From Pseudomonas fluorescens (lineage in GTDB: Bacteria; Pseudomonadota; Gammaproteobacteria; Pseudomonadales; Pseudomonadaceae), in NCBI RefSeq assembly GCF_001307155.1, contig NZ_CP012830.1, forward strand, positions 248,001 to 312,000: a stretch of DNA of 64,000 bases. Reading direction: 5' to 3'. This document shows, one piece after another, positions 44,239 through 53,696 of this stretch. Both the position numbers and the translations under genes were made by a program. Below the pieces are notes generated by a model, which saw nothing but the letters and a program-made list of their open reading frames with translations, made no database searches and had not been told where the DNA came from. Within the stretch, counting starts at the first letter, position 1; each line of letters opens with the position of its first letter.

Positions 44239-45479
44239 TCAGCGAACCGACGGAACACCAGCGAGCCATTGGTACCGCCAAAACCGAACGAGTTGGAGAG
44301 CACCACATCGATCTTCGTATCACGCGCCGCGTGTGGCACGAAGTCGAGGTCGCAACCTTCATCCGGTTCATCGAGGTTGATGGTCGGTGGCGCCACCTGG
44401 CCGTTGATTGCCAGCACACTGAAAATCGCTTCAACCGCGCCCGCCGCACCCAGCAGGTGACCGGTCATGGACTTGGTCGAGCTGACCGCCAGCTTGTAGG
44501 CGTGATCGCCAAACACCGACTTGATCGCGCAGACTTCGGCGAGGTCGCCGGCCGAGGTCGACGTACCATGGGCGTTGATGTACTGGACCTGGTCGACGTT
44601 CAGCTTGGCGTCACGCAGTGCATTGACAATGCAACGTGCAGCGCCTGCGCCATCGGCCGGCGGCGAGGTCATGTGGTACGCATCGCCACTCATGCCAAAG
44701 CCGATCAGCTCGGCGTAAATGGTCGCACCACGCGCCTTGGCGTGCTCCAGCTCTTCAAGCACCAACGCACCGGCGCCGTCGGACAACACGAAGCCATCAC
44801 GGCCCTTGTCCCATGGACGGCTGGCGCGGGTCGGCTCGTCATTGCGGGTCGACAACGCACGAGCAGCACCAAAGCCACCCATGCCAAGACCGCACGCGGC
44901 CATCTCGGCACCACCAGCAATCATCACGTCGGCTTCGCCGTAGGCAATGTTGCGCGCCGCCATACCGATACAGTGCGTACCGGTGGTACAGGCTGTCGAA
45001 ATGGCGTAGTTAGGCCCCTGCGTACCCAGATGGATGGACAGGAAACCGGAAATCATATTGATGATCGAGCCCGGCACGAAAAACGGAGAAATCCGCCGTG
45101 GCCCCGAATCATGCAGCGTGCGGCTGGTTTCTTCGATATTGGTCAGACCACCAATACCCGAGCCCATGGCCACGCCGATACGTTCACGATTGGCGTCGGT
45201 GACCTCCAGGCCAGCGTTACGCACTGCCTGAAACCCTGCTGCCAGACCGTATTGAATGAACAGGTCGAGTTTGCGAGCTTCCTTGACCGACAGGTATTCC
45301 TCGACATTGAAGCCCTTTACCGAGCCGCCAAAATGGGTGGAATAGGCAGAAAGGTCGGTGTGTTCGATCAGACCAATGCCACTGCGGCCAGCCAGAATAC
45401 CCTGCCAGCTGCTCGGCACATCCGTGCCCAGTGGCGACAACATACCCATACCGGTGACTACGACGCGTCTACGCGACAC
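44235..45479 (-). CDS. fabF: Beta-ketoacyl-ACP synthase II
   Basis: FabF (KAS II) condenses malonyl-ACP with long acyl-ACPs and controls temperature-dependent cis-vaccenate content. The 414-residue enzyme has the nucleophilic Cys C164 in [10 protein letters not shown] and the two histidines in [11 protein letters not shown] and [14 protein letters not shown]. It follows acpP after 110 bases with a strong hairpin between them, so its level probably differs from that of acpP. Start at the ATG at 45479. Confidence 0.97.
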   Translation of the reverse strand: MSRRRVVVTGMGMLSPLGTDVPSSWQGILAGRSGIGLIEHTDLSAYSTHFGGSVKGFNVEEYLSVKEARKLDLFIQYGLAAGFQAVRNAGLEVTDANRERIGVAMGSGIGGLTNIEETSRTLHDSGPRRISPFFVPGSIINMISGFLSIHLGTQGPNYAISTACTTGTHCIGMAARNIAYGEADVMIAGGAEMAACGLGMGGFGAARALSTRNDEPTRASRPWDKGRDGFVLSDGAGALVLEELEHAKARGATIYAELIGFGMSGDAYHMTSPPADGAGAARCIVNALRDAKLNVDQVQYINAHGTSTSAGDLAEVCAIKSVFGDHAYKLAVSSTKSMTGHLLGAAGAVEAIFSVLAINGQVAPPTINLDEPDEGCDLDFVPHAARDTKIDVVLSNSFGFGGTNGSLVFRRFAE

Positions 45480-45523
45480 AGCACTCTCCTTTTTTCAAAT
45501 GACGACTTTGCATCAGGCCTAAA

Positions 45524-45560
45524 GGAAAAAACCGCACGCCGTGATGGCAGTGCGGTTTTT
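45524..45560 (-). terminator. Terminator between acpP and fabF
   Basis: On the minus strand AAAAACCGCAC pairs with GTGCGGTTTTT around TGCCATCACGGC, followed by TTCC. It would end most acpP transcripts and allow only partial read-through into fabF. Confidence 0.85.
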
Positions 45561-45589
45561 CCATGACAGCTAACAACGGCTACAAACTA

Positions 45590-45826
45590 TTACGCCTGAT
45601 GGCTAGTAACGTAGTCGATGGCAGCTTGTACAGTAGTGATCTTCTCAGCTTCTTCGTCAGGAATTTCGGTCTCGAATTCCTCTTCCAGAGCCATCACCAG
45701 CTCAACGGTGTCAAGGGAGTCGGCACCCAGGTCTTCAACGAAGGAAGCAGTGTTCACAACTTCTTCTTCTTTAACGCCCAGTTGCTCAGCAACGATTTTC
45801 TTGACGCGCTCTTCGATGGTGCTCAT
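45590..45826 (-). CDS. acpP: Acyl carrier protein
   Basis: AcpP carries growing fatty acids on a phosphopantetheine arm. The 78-residue acidic protein has the modified serine S37 in [10 protein letters not shown]. Its leader (about 45 nt, promoter at 45879-45906) contains GGAG as ribosome site, and this is the region that the RgsA seed can pair with (45830-45848). It lies between fabG and fabF, with its own promoter and terminator. This matches the need for far more AcpP than enzyme. Confidence 0.98.
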   Translation of the reverse strand: MSTIEERVKKIVAEQLGVKEEEVVNTASFVEDLGADSLDTVELVMALEEEFETEIPDEEAEKITTVQAAIDYVTSHQA

Positions 45827-45829
45827 ACC

Positions 45830-45848
45830 TTGTTTTCACTCCTAATGG
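45830..45848 (-). promoter_or_regulatory. acpP ribosome-binding region, predicted RgsA target
   Basis: The acpP mRNA reads CCAUUAGGAGU-G-AAAACAA before the start codon. It pairs with RgsA bases 39307-39324: 11 continuous pairs across the GGAG, a one-base bulge, then 7 more. Pairing would hide the ribosome site and reduce AcpP synthesis. Confidence 0.75.
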
Positions 45849-45878
45849 ACAAATTCAGGCAGCTGGCCAGTGGGTAAG

Positions 45879-45906
45879 TGTATAGAAAGGCTTTTCAGTT
45901 TTTCAA
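45879..45906 (-). promoter_or_regulatory. Sigma-70 promoter of acpP
   Basis: On the minus strand TTGAAA (45906-45901), a 16-base spacer and TATACA (45884-45879) form a good promoter. Transcription would start at about 45872, giving a leader of about 46 nt that includes the RgsA site. Confidence 0.7.
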
Positions 45907-46023
45907 CTGAAAGCTTCACTCCTCAAACCCTGACGACCATCTGCCTATAAATAGATTGCAGCTTTATAACGGATTTTAGACAGCTCGTATGACATTTTTT
46001 TGAAGCAATCCGTCACATTTGAA

Positions 46024-46764
46024 TTACATGTACATCCCGCCGTTCACCGGGATTGTAGCCCCAGTAACGTAAGCCGCACCGTCCGACGCAAGAAAAGCGA
46101 CCACGGACGCGATCTCTTGAGCTTGCCCCAGACGGCCCAGCGGAATTTGCGCCTGCAAGGCTTCACGCTGCGCTTCTGGCAGTTCGCGGGTCATATCGGT
46201 ATCGATGAACCCAGGGGCCACCGAGTTGACCGTAATCGAGCGCGAACCTACTTCACGCGCCAGAGCGCGGCTGAAACCTTCCAGACCTGCCTTGGCGGCT
46301 GCATAGTTTACTTGGCCTGCGTTGCCCATGGCACCCACAACCGAACCAATACTGATAATTCGTCCCCAACGCGCCTTGGTCATGCCACGCAAAACACCCT
46401 TGGACAGGCGAAACAGACTGTTCAGGTTGGTGTCGATAACGTCATGCCACTCGTCATCTTTCATGCGCATCATCAGGTTATCGCGGGTGATACCGGCATT
46501 ATTCACCAGAATCGCCGGCGCACCGAATTGCTCCTGAATGCTCGCCAGTACGGCCGCTACGGACTCGTCGCTGGTGACATTGAGCTCAAGGCCAGTGCCT
46601 TGAATGCCGTTTTCTTTCAGGGTTGCCGCGATGCGCTCAGCGCCCGAAGCAGAAGTCGCAGTACCCACCACGATAGCGCCCTGACGACCCAGTTCCAGTG
46701 CGATAGCCTGGCCAATACCACGGCTCGCGCCGGTAACCAGTGCAACTTTACCTTGCAGACTCAT
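46024..46764 (-). CDS. fabG: 3-oxoacyl-ACP reductase
   Basis: FabG reduces 3-oxoacyl-ACP with NADPH in each round of fatty acid elongation. The 246-residue short-chain dehydrogenase has TGASRGIG (11-18) and the catalytic S141, Y154 and K158 in SVVGAMGNAGQVNYAAAKAG. It starts 17 bases after the fabD stop, so the two form an operon. acpP with its own promoter follows after 197 bases. Confidence 0.97.
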   Translation of the reverse strand: MSLQGKVALVTGASRGIGQAIALELGRQGAIVVGTATSASGAERIAATLKENGIQGTGLELNVTSDESVAAVLASIQEQFGAPAILVNNAGITRDNLMMRMKDDEWHDVIDTNLNSLFRLSKGVLRGMTKARWGRIISIGSVVGAMGNAGQVNYAAAKAGLEGFSRALAREVGSRSITVNSVAPGFIDTDMTRELPEAQREALQAQIPLGRLGQAQEIASVVAFLASDGAAYVTGATIPVNGGMYM

Positions 46765-46781
46765 GCAGGCTTCTCCTAAGT

Positions 46782-47720
46782 TCAGGCCAACGCTGCACGA
46801 GCAGCAGCGAAAGCATCCGGGGTGTTCAGGTTAGAGGTCGACACGCCTTCGGCGCAGCGCTTGTTCAGGCCAGCCAGGACTTTGCCCGGACCGCATTCAA
46901 CCAGTTGAGTAGCGCCTTTGGCGGCCAGCGCCTGGACCGACTCAACCCAGCGAACCGGCTTGTAAAGCTGCTCGAGCAGATCGCGCGTAAGCGTTTCCAG
47001 ATCCGGCGCCACATCAGCGCTGACGTTCTGCACCAACGGGATTTGCGGAGCCTGCCAGTTGATCGCAGCGATCGACTCGGCAAAGCGCTCGGCAGCCGGG
47101 CGCATCAGCTCACAGTGCGACGGTACGCTGACCGGCAGCGGCATGGCGCGCTTGGCACCACGCGCCTTGCAGCCTTCAATGGCGCGTTCGACAGCCGCCT
47201 TGGCACCGGCGATTACCACCTGGCCTGGCGAGTTGAAGTTGACCGCGCTGACGACTTCGCCTTGCGCCGCTTCGGCACAGGCAGCCAGCACATCAGCGTC
47301 GTCCAGACCGAGAATGGCAGCCATACCGCCCTGACCGGCCGGCACCGCTTCTTGCATCAACTGACCGCGACGCTCTACCAACTTCACGGCGTCACCCAGA
47401 CTCAGGCTACCGGCCGCGACCAGCGCGCTGTACTCACCCAGGCTATGACCGGCAACGTAAGCCGGACGTGCGCCGCCCTCAGCCAGCCACAGACGCCACA
47501 AGGCAATCGAAGCGGTGAGAATCGCCGGTTGGGTTTTGTCGGTTTGATTGAGCTGCTCTTCCGGCCCTTGCTGGGTCAGTGCCCACAGGTCGTAACCCAG
47601 GGCATCGGAAGCTTCTTTGAAAGTTTCGAGGATCAACGGATGTTGCGCGCCCAACTCGGCCAGCATGCCGAGGGACTGCGAACCCTGTCCTGGAAAGACG
47701 AATGCGAGGGAAGCAGACAT
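46782..47720 (-). CDS. fabD: Malonyl-CoA:ACP transacylase
   Basis: FabD moves malonyl from CoA to AcpP. The start is the ATG at 47720, giving 312 residues that begin MSASLAFVFPGQGSQSLGML; the frame to 47780 adds 20 residues and lacks a ribosome site. The nucleophile S93 is in VAGHSLGEYSA, and the active-site His lies in PVSVPSHCELM. It starts the fabDG pair, 126 bases after plsX. Confidence 0.96.
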   Translation of the reverse strand: MSASLAFVFPGQGSQSLGMLAELGAQHPLILETFKEASDALGYDLWALTQQGPEEQLNQTDKTQPAILTASIALWRLWLAEGGARPAYVAGHSLGEYSALVAAGSLSLGDAVKLVERRGQLMQEAVPAGQGGMAAILGLDDADVLAACAEAAQGEVVSAVNFNSPGQVVIAGAKAAVERAIEGCKARGAKRAMPLPVSVPSHCELMRPAAERFAESIAAINWQAPQIPLVQNVSADVAPDLETLTRDLLEQLYKPVRWVESVQALAAKGATQLVECGPGKVLAGLNKRCAEGVSTSNLNTPDAFAAARAALA

Positions 47721-47846
47721 GTAACAAGCCCCTAATGATCTTGTCGTCGGAGAATTGACGTCCTGTACTGCTGGACGCAAGAAACTGACAGTTGGATGGC
47801 TAATTGAACTGAGCGGTCACATTTAAGCATTGTCGAGCGAAAATGC

Positions 47847-48857
47847 CTAAAGCAACAAATCCTCGAGGCGACCGTGAAGCCGCTGCGGGAGGTTCTCCTG
47901 AATCTCGATCAAGGCGCGCTGAATGGCACTCTGGAAGCCCTGTACACCGGCCGAACCGTGACTTTTAACGACGATCCCCTGCAAACCGAGGAAGCTTGCG
48001 CCATTATGTCGCGCAGGCGCCAGATCAGCCTGTAAACGCTTCATCAGCGGCAACGCCAGAGCCCCGACCATTCTCGATGCCAGGTTTTGCTTGAACAACG
48101 CCTCGATCCGCCCGGCGATCATGGTCGCCAGCCCTTCGCTGGATTTGAGCAGGATATTGCCGACAAAACCGTCGCAAACCACCACGTCAGCCTCGCCACG
48201 GTACAAGCCATCACCTTCGACGAAGCCGATGTAATTCAGCCCGCGAGCGTTTTGCAGCAGCGTCGCCGCCAGCTTGACCTGTTGATTGCCCTTGATGTCT
48301 TCCGTGCCGATGTTCAGCAATGCGACCTTCGGCCGAGCAATGCCCAAGGTTTCAGCCGCCACCGAGCCCATCACCGCGAACTGGAACAGGTGCTCGGCAC
48401 TGCAATCGACATTCGCCCCCAGATCGAGCAACTGGCAATAACCGCGCTGCGTCGGGATCGCCGCCACCATGGCCGGTCTATCGATACCCGGCAAGGTCTT
48501 GAGCACATAACGCGACAACGCCATCAGCGCACCGGTATTGCCGGCACTGACACAAGCCTGAACCTTGCCATCACGCAACAACTCAAGCGCAACCCGCATC
48601 GAGGAGTCCGGTTTGCCACGCAGGGCCTGGGAAGGCTTCTCGTCCATGCCAATCACGTCGCTGGCCGGCACAATCGTCAGGCGCGCGCGATCCACAGCCG
48701 ACTGGCTGGCGATCAATTCTTCTAAAAGGGAGGGTTGACCGACGAGGGTCAGGTGCAACGAGGGCGTAGCAGACAGACAAGCAAGGCTGGCCTGAACAAT
48801 GCTGCGGGGACCGAAGTCCCCGCCCATTGCGTCAATCGCGATGACTTGAGCGGACAA
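47847..48857 (-). CDS. plsX: Phosphate acyltransferase
   Basis: PlsX makes acyl-phosphate from acyl-ACP, a link between fatty acid and phospholipid synthesis. The 336-residue protein has the typical N-terminus [21 protein letters not shown] and the segments [18 protein letters not shown] [15 protein letters not shown] and [29 protein letters not shown]. Its start lies 3 bases after the rpmF stop. The rpmF-plsX-fabD order is the widely conserved one. Confidence 0.95.
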   Translation of the reverse strand: MSAQVIAIDAMGGDFGPRSIVQASLACLSATPSLHLTLVGQPSLLEELIASQSAVDRARLTIVPASDVIGMDEKPSQALRGKPDSSMRVALELLRDGKVQACVSAGNTGALMALSRYVLKTLPGIDRPAMVAAIPTQRGYCQLLDLGANVDCSAEHLFQFAVMGSVAAETLGIARPKVALLNIGTEDIKGNQQVKLAATLLQNARGLNYIGFVEGDGLYRGEADVVVCDGFVGNILLKSSEGLATMIAGRIEALFKQNLASRMVGALALPLMKRLQADLAPARHNGASFLGLQGIVVKSHGSAGVQGFQSAIQRALIEIQENLPQRLHGRLEDLLL

Positions 48858-48860
48858 GGA

Positions 48861-49043
48861 TTACTCGTCAGCGCCCTTGTCGATCACTTTACGGCCACGG
48901 TATACGCCTTCTGGCGATACGTGGTGACGCAGGTGAACTTCACCAGTGGTCTTTTCTACGGACAGGGTGCTTGCCTCGAGAGCATCGTGCGAACGACGCA
49001 TGTCACGGGCGGAGCGGGATTTTTTGTTCTGCTGAACAGCCAT
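48861..49043 (-). CDS. rpmF: 50S ribosomal protein L32
   Basis: The 60-residue L32 starts [22 protein letters not shown], the family signature. The pair of zinc-binding Cys seen in some L32 proteins is absent, so this is the Zn-free form. It follows yceD by 13 bases. Its ribosome site TTAGGAGT shares eight bases with the RgsA-complementary acpP site. Confidence 0.97.
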
Positions 49044-49056
49044 AATTGATTAACTC

Positions 49057-49584
49057 CTAAACGTTTGGGTCACGCTTTAACTGCGCCAATACACTGAACG
49101 GGTTGGACCGCGTTACCTCGTCCTCGCTCGGTTCGGGCTCATCGAGACCCGCCGGCTGCTGGCATTCTTCCGGATGATGAGCAGGCACAATGGGCAAGGC
49201 GAGCAGAAGCTCCTCCTCGATCAGTGACTGCAGATCCAAAGGATCTTCGCCCAGTTCCAGCACGTCATAACCTTTCGGCAACGACTGGGTATTCGCACCC
49301 TCCTTCACCACAGCATAACTGCATTCGCTGTGAATCGGCAGGGTGACCAGCTCAAGACAACGCTGGCAAACCATTTTGACTTCGGTGTCGATAAAACTGT
49401 GGATAACCACAGATTTACGTTCATCTCGTTCAAAAACGAATTTAGCCTGCACCGTACCGACAGTGTCGGAAAGCGGGTCGCAGAGTCTCTCCAAATCGGC
49501 CAGCAGCATTTCACCTTGAAGGGTGGTGCCACGATCAGCCAATTTGCGCGGGTCAACGTGAGGTGGAATCGGGTCATTCAACAT
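49057..49584 (-). CDS. yceD: DUF177 protein YceD
   Basis: YceD (DUF177) is a conserved bacterial protein encoded next to rpmF. In plants it helps 23S rRNA processing, so a ribosome-related role is likely. The 175-residue protein contains the usual Cys pair in VKMVCQRCLELVTLP and a C-terminal acidic tail with CQQPAGLDEPEPSEDE. It is the promoter-proximal gene of the yceD-rpmF-plsX operon and is divergent from yceF. Confidence 0.93.
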   Translation of the reverse strand: MLNDPIPPHVDPRKLADRGTTLQGEMLLADLERLCDPLSDTVGTVQAKFVFERDERKSVVIHSFIDTEVKMVCQRCLELVTLPIHSECSYAVVKEGANTQSLPKGYDVLELGEDPLDLQSLIEEELLLALPIVPAHHPEECQQPAGLDEPEPSEDEVTRSNPFSVLAQLKRDPNV

Positions 49585-49689
49585 AGGCGCAGCATTATAG
49601 GGATGCCCCCAGCCATGTCAAAGGAAATTCAGTCCTGTCCGTCACTTGGAAGCCCCGCTAGAATTTGCGACTGACTTTTGGAGAGCCGT

Positions 49690-50268
49690 ATGCTGCCTTT
49701 ATTACTTGCTTCAAGCTCGGTCTATCGCCGCGAATTACTGACCCGCTTGCAACTGCCATTTACCTGCAGCTCACCGGATATCGACGAAAGCCATCAACCG
49801 GAAGAGCCAGCCATCGAACTGGTAAAACGCCTGGCCCGCGAAAAAGCCCAGGCGCTGGCCGGCAGTCATCCCGCCCATTTGATTATCGGCTCGGACCAGG
49901 TCGCGGTGCTCGACGGACGGATTATTGGCAAACCCCATACGTTCGAGAGGGCTCGCGATCAATTATTGGCCGCCAGCGGTGCCAGCGTGACCTTCCTGAC
50001 CGGCCTGGCGGTGCTCAACAGCCAGACCGGCCATTGCCAGCTCGACTGCATCCCCTTCACCGTACACATGCGCACACTGGATCAGGCACGCATTGAACGC
50101 TACCTACGCGCCGAACAGCCCTACGACTGCGCTGGCAGCTTCAAGGCCGAAGGATTGGGTGTGAGCCTGTTTCAAAGCACCGAAGGCCCCGACGCCACCA
50201 GCCTGGTCGGCCTGCCACTGATTCGCCTGGTGGACATGCTGCTGGCTGAAGGCGTGCAGATTCCCTGA
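49690..50268 (+). CDS. yceF: Maf-like nucleotide pyrophosphatase, YceF type
   Basis: YceF hydrolyses m7GTP and related non-canonical nucleotides. The start is the ATG at 49690 with GGAGA upstream; four residues more are possible in the frame but without signal. The 192-residue product has the Maf motifs LLLASSSVYRRELL and LIIGSDQVAVLDG and ends like E. coli YceF (CAGSFKAEGLGVSLF, TSLVGLPLIRLVDML). It diverges from yceD and converges with sppA at a bidirectional terminator. Confidence 0.93.
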   Translation: MLPLLLASSSVYRRELLTRLQLPFTCSSPDIDESHQPEEPAIELVKRLAREKAQALAGSHPAHLIIGSDQVAVLDGRIIGKPHTFERARDQLLAASGASVTFLTGLAVLNSQTGHCQLDCIPFTVHMRTLDQARIERYLRAEQPYDCAGSFKAEGLGVSLFQSTEGPDATSLVGLPLIRLVDMLLAEGVQIP

Positions 50269-50290
50269 GGCTGCGACCTTTTGCTCAAAA

Positions 50291-50319
50291 AAAACCGGCC
50301 TCGCAGGCCGGTTTTTTTT
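50291..50319 (+). terminator. Bidirectional terminator between yceF and sppA
   Basis: AAACCGGCC and GGCCGGTTT form a stem around TCGCA with runs of A before and T after. The hairpin can stop transcription of both convergent genes. Confidence 0.92.
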
Positions 50320-50333
50320 ATATTGCGCGACGA

Positions 50334-51323
50334 TCAGCGCAATGCCGGCCCATGAAAGCCCATCCACATCGCCAACTGCTCAGCCACGCTGGCGCCGAGT
50401 TTTTTCGAGAAGCGGTCGAACGCCGACTCTTGAATCGTGAAGTCGACCAGCTCTTTCTCGCCGATTACGTCACGCGCCACCGAACTGGCACTGCCCAAAC
50501 CATCGATCAAGCCCAATGGCAGCGCCTGCTCGCCCGACCAGACCAGCCCGGAGAACAACTCCGGATGCTCTTTGTCTTTCAAGCGGTCGCCGCGACCCTT
50601 TTTGACACTGGCGATAAACTGCTGGTGAGTGGTATCCAGCACACCCTGCCAGAACTTGATCTCATCCGGCTTTTCCGGCTGGAACGGATCGAGGAACGAC
50701 TTATGCTCGCCGGACGTATAGGTCCGACGCTCGACACCAAGTTTTTCCATGGTCCCGACAAACCCGTAACCGGCCGCCGTCACGCCAATCGAACCCACCA
50801 GGCTCGCCTTGTCGGCGTAGATCTGGTCCGCCGCGCTGGCGATGTAGTACGCCCCCGAAGCCCCCAGATCGGAAATCACTGCATACACCTTGATCGCCGG
50901 ATGCAGGGCACGCAGACGACCAATCTCATCGTAGACATAACCCGACTGCACCGGACTGCCGCCCGGACTGTTGATTCGCAGCACGACGCCCTTGACCTTC
51001 GGATCTTCGAACGCGGCGCGCAAACCGCCAACGATGTTGTCGGCACTGGCCGATTCCTTATCGGCAATCACCCCGGTCACTTCGATCAACGCGGTGTAGC
51101 TCGACCCGCGAGTCGCGCTTTTTTCAATATCCATCAGCGGCGTGAAGAGGACCAACGCGATGAGCAGATAAACAAAGGTCAGCAGCTTGAAAAAAATCCC
51201 CCAACGCCGCGAGCGACGCTGCTCCTGCACTCCCGCAAGCAGGGTTTTCTCAAGCAGCTTCCAGCTCTTGTCTTCGCCATCTTCGGCACTGGCCTTGGCT
51301 GGCGCCTTCCATTCGTCGGTCAT
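50334..51323 (-). CDS. sppA: Signal peptide peptidase SppA (S49 family)
   Basis: SppA is an inner-membrane serine protease that degrades cut signal peptides. I prefer the ATG at 51323, preceded by GGGG at 8 bases; a GTG at 51332 would add three residues. The 329-residue product has a membrane anchor (FFKLLTFVYLLIALVLFTPLM) and one ClpP-like domain with SPGGSPVQSGYVYDEI and the Ser-containing GASGAYYIASAADQ. The catalytic Lys should be in the C-terminal third. This is the short single-domain form, not the long E. coli type. Confidence 0.92.
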   Translation of the reverse strand: MTDEWKAPAKASAEDGEDKSWKLLEKTLLAGVQEQRRSRRWGIFFKLLTFVYLLIALVLFTPLMDIEKSATRGSSYTALIEVTGVIADKESASADNIVGGLRAAFEDPKVKGVVLRINSPGGSPVQSGYVYDEIGRLRALHPAIKVYAVISDLGASGAYYIASAADQIYADKASLVGSIGVTAAGYGFVGTMEKLGVERRTYTSGEHKSFLDPFQPEKPDEIKFWQGVLDTTHQQFIASVKKGRGDRLKDKEHPELFSGLVWSGEQALPLGLIDGLGSASSVARDVIGEKELVDFTIQESAFDRFSKKLGASVAEQLAMWMGFHGPALR

Positions 51324-51344
51324 TCCATCCACCCCAACAAAAAC

Positions 51345-52007
51345 CTAATTGGCCCGCTGACCCAGCCAGGCGTGCAATTGCGAAAAATGATCAATGGCCA
51401 GGCGCGGTTCGAACACGCGCAAGGCTTCCATCGATTGAGCACCATAGCTGACGGCAACCGAATCCATCCCGGCGTTGCGCGCCATCTGCAGATCGAACGA
51501 CGAATCCCCCACCATCAACGCCTGCTCAGGGCGGACGTCGCAATGGGCCAGAATCTGTTCGAGCATCAGCGGATGCGGCTTGCTGGCGGTTTCGTCGGCG
51601 GCGCGAGTGATATCGAAATAATCCTCCCAACCGTGGGATTTCAACACCCGATCCAGCCCGCGACGCGCTTTTCCGGTAGCCACCGCCAGGTGATAACCCT
51701 CGGCACGAAACGCCTCAAGCGACTCGACAACACCGTCAAACAACGGCGAAGGCACGGCCTCCGAGGCGATGTAGTGATCCGCATAGTGCTGACGGAATGC
51801 CACCAGCTCGTCATCGCCAATTTCCGGATACAGCGTGCGAATTGCTTCGGGCAGCCCCAGGCCGATGATGCCTTTGACAGCAAGATCATCACGTAACTGA
51901 AAACCGGATCGCTGCGACGCCACATGCATCGCCTCGACAATCCGACCAATGGAGTCGGCCAACGTGCCGTCCCAATCGAAAATCAGCAACTTGTAATCAG
52001 GGTGCAC
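51345..52007 (-). CDS. HAD-IA family hydrolase
   Basis: The 220-residue protein has the HAD phosphatase motif [10 protein letters not shown] (D9/D11 region), the alpha-helical cap, and the later [16 protein letters not shown]. The family (phosphoglycolate-phosphatase-like) dephosphorylates small molecules. Its start overlaps the rluC stop by 11 bases, so it is coupled to rluC, and sppA follows 21 bases later. Substrate not known. Start at the ATG at 52007. Confidence 0.9.
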   Translation of the reverse strand: MHPDYKLLIFDWDGTLADSIGRIVEAMHVASQRSGFQLRDDLAVKGIIGLGLPEAIRTLYPEIGDDELVAFRQHYADHYIASEAVPSPLFDGVVESLEAFRAEGYHLAVATGKARRGLDRVLKSHGWEDYFDITRAADETASKPHPLMLEQILAHCDVRPEQALMVGDSSFDLQMARNAGMDSVAVSYGAQSMEALRVFEPRLAIDHFSQLHAWLGQRAN

Positions 52008-52956
52008 TCAGGCGCTCCACGGTCTTGGCCCACATTTCATCCACCGGCGCCTGAAGCTTGAGCTCGCCGCCATCAGGCAGCGACACAGTCAGCATGTAGG
52101 CATGGAGAAACAGGCGCTTGCCGCCCAGATCGCGAATCTCTTTGCTGAAGTCGTCATCGCCGTACTTGGTGTCGCCAGCGATGCAGTGCCCGGCGTGCAA
52201 GGTGTGGACGCGAATCTGGTGAGTCCGGCCGGTGATCGGTTTGGCTTCGATCAGGGTGGCAAAGTCGCCAAAGCGACGCAGGACCTTGAACACGGTCACG
52301 GACTCCTTGCCCTCCTCCTCGTCGACCTCGACCATGCGCTCGCCGGAGCGCAGATTGCTCTTGCCCAGCGGCGCACGGACTTGCTTGATCGAGGCAGCCC
52401 AGTTACCGCGGACCAGCGCCATATAGCGCTTATCGACACCATCGCCGCGCAATGCCGTGTGCAAGTGACGCAGCATGCTGCGTTTTTTGGCGATCATCAG
52501 CAGGCCGGAGGTGTCACGATCGAGACGGTGAACCAACTCAAGCTCCTTGCAATCCGGACGCAACTGACGAAAGGCTTCGATCACGCCGTAATTCAAGCCG
52601 CTGCCGCCGTGAACAGCGATGCCGCAAGGCTTGTTGATCACGATCAGCGCCTTGTCTTCGAAGACAATCGAGGCTTCGAGTCGCTGCAACAACCCTTGCG
52701 CCAATGGCACAGGCTCGTCGCGTTCCGGCACACGCACCGGCGGCACGCGCACGATGTCGCCCGCCTGCAGCTTGTATTCGGGCTTGATCCGACCTTTGTT
52801 CACACGCACTTCGCCTTTACGCAAAATGCGGTAAATCAAGGTCTTGGGCACGCCTTTGAGCCGAGCAAGAAGGAAGTTATCAATACGTTGGCCGGCATAT
52901 TCCGGCGAGACCTCCAGCAGTTGTACGCTTGGGGTCGAGGGGGCAGTAGTCGTCAT
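51997..52956 (-). CDS. rluC: 23S rRNA pseudouridine synthase
   Basis: RluC makes pseudouridines at 955, 2504 and 2580 (E. coli numbering) in 23S rRNA. The 319-residue enzyme has an N-terminal S4 domain (about 18-75, [38 protein letters not shown]) and the RsuA/RluD catalytic domain with the essential Asp in [12 protein letters not shown]. It is divergent from rne, and the HAD gene follows on the same strand. Confidence 0.95.
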   Translation of the reverse strand: MTTTAPSTPSVQLLEVSPEYAGQRIDNFLLARLKGVPKTLIYRILRKGEVRVNKGRIKPEYKLQAGDIVRVPPVRVPERDEPVPLAQGLLQRLEASIVFEDKALIVINKPCGIAVHGGSGLNYGVIEAFRQLRPDCKELELVHRLDRDTSGLLMIAKKRSMLRHLHTALRGDGVDKRYMALVRGNWAASIKQVRAPLGKSNLRSGERMVEVDEEEGKESVTVFKVLRRFGDFATLIEAKPITGRTHQIRVHTLHAGHCIAGDTKYGDDDFSKEIRDLGGKRLFLHAYMLTVSLPDGGELKLQAPVDEMWAKTVERLSAP

Positions 52957-53696
52957 GCCGCGAATGATAACAATTTTTTATGGAATTGAAGCACTTAATC
53001 ATTGCTGCTATAGTCGCGAACGCCGCCAAAAGCGGCCTGGACAGAGGACAAACGGCAAATTGCCGGCCCTGACCAACGCAATTCATCAGGACGCGAGGCC
53101 GTCCTACGGGGCTTTCGCAACGATTGGAAGGTTTGTGATTGTAACAAGCGCAGGTGACATGAGGCCTGAAGCGAGCGCAGCAACAGAGTAACCACTCGTC
53201 TGATGCGCCGATATTTACGGCCAGTTCACAAAGTGCAGTCAGTCCCGAACCAGCCCTTGAGCGAGTGCTTCGGAAACAACGCCTGTTACAAGCTGAGTAC
53301 CAGCAAAACAGCTGTCACCCAGTCTTGTGTAGCCATGAGCGTGAACTCCCCATTGGAGAACACGGTAAATGCCAACCCGCTGCGGATTCTGCGCGCGGCA
53401 GCACCCGAATTATCAGGGATACGTGTAGGGTGGAGATGCACAACCGTCGGACTGTGTAGCACTAGGCTTATATTTAGACGCTTCATCTCGTCCACAGTCG
53501 CCGGTTGATTCCTCCTCCTGACTGAGTGCTTAAGTAGCCACAGCAAGCAGGACGCGTACGTCGCGACTCCGGCCCAATTGGTCGAACCTCGCTAGACACT
53601 GGAGTGGCCAACCACTCCTGACGCACCTGACACCGACCGTGAGAAGTCGTGTGTGCCGAACGCCGTTTCCGGCAGCCCGGAAACCGACGGTACTAC
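52957..53696 (+). other. rne promoter and long 5' leader
   Basis: This 740-base gap carries the rne promoter (listed separately) and a leader of about 676 nt. Near its 5' end GCCGC-CAAAA-GCGGC forms a small hairpin (about 53022-53036). Short open frames in the leader have no clear signals. RNase E controls its own mRNA through the 5' leader in E. coli; length and position here suggest the same principle, but I cannot align the structures. Confidence 0.7.
52986..53014 (+). promoter_or_regulatory. Sigma-70 promoter of rne
   Basis: TTGAAG (52986-52991), a 17-base spacer and TATAGT (53009-53014) make a strong promoter. The start would be near 53021, which leaves the long leader. Confidence 0.75.
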
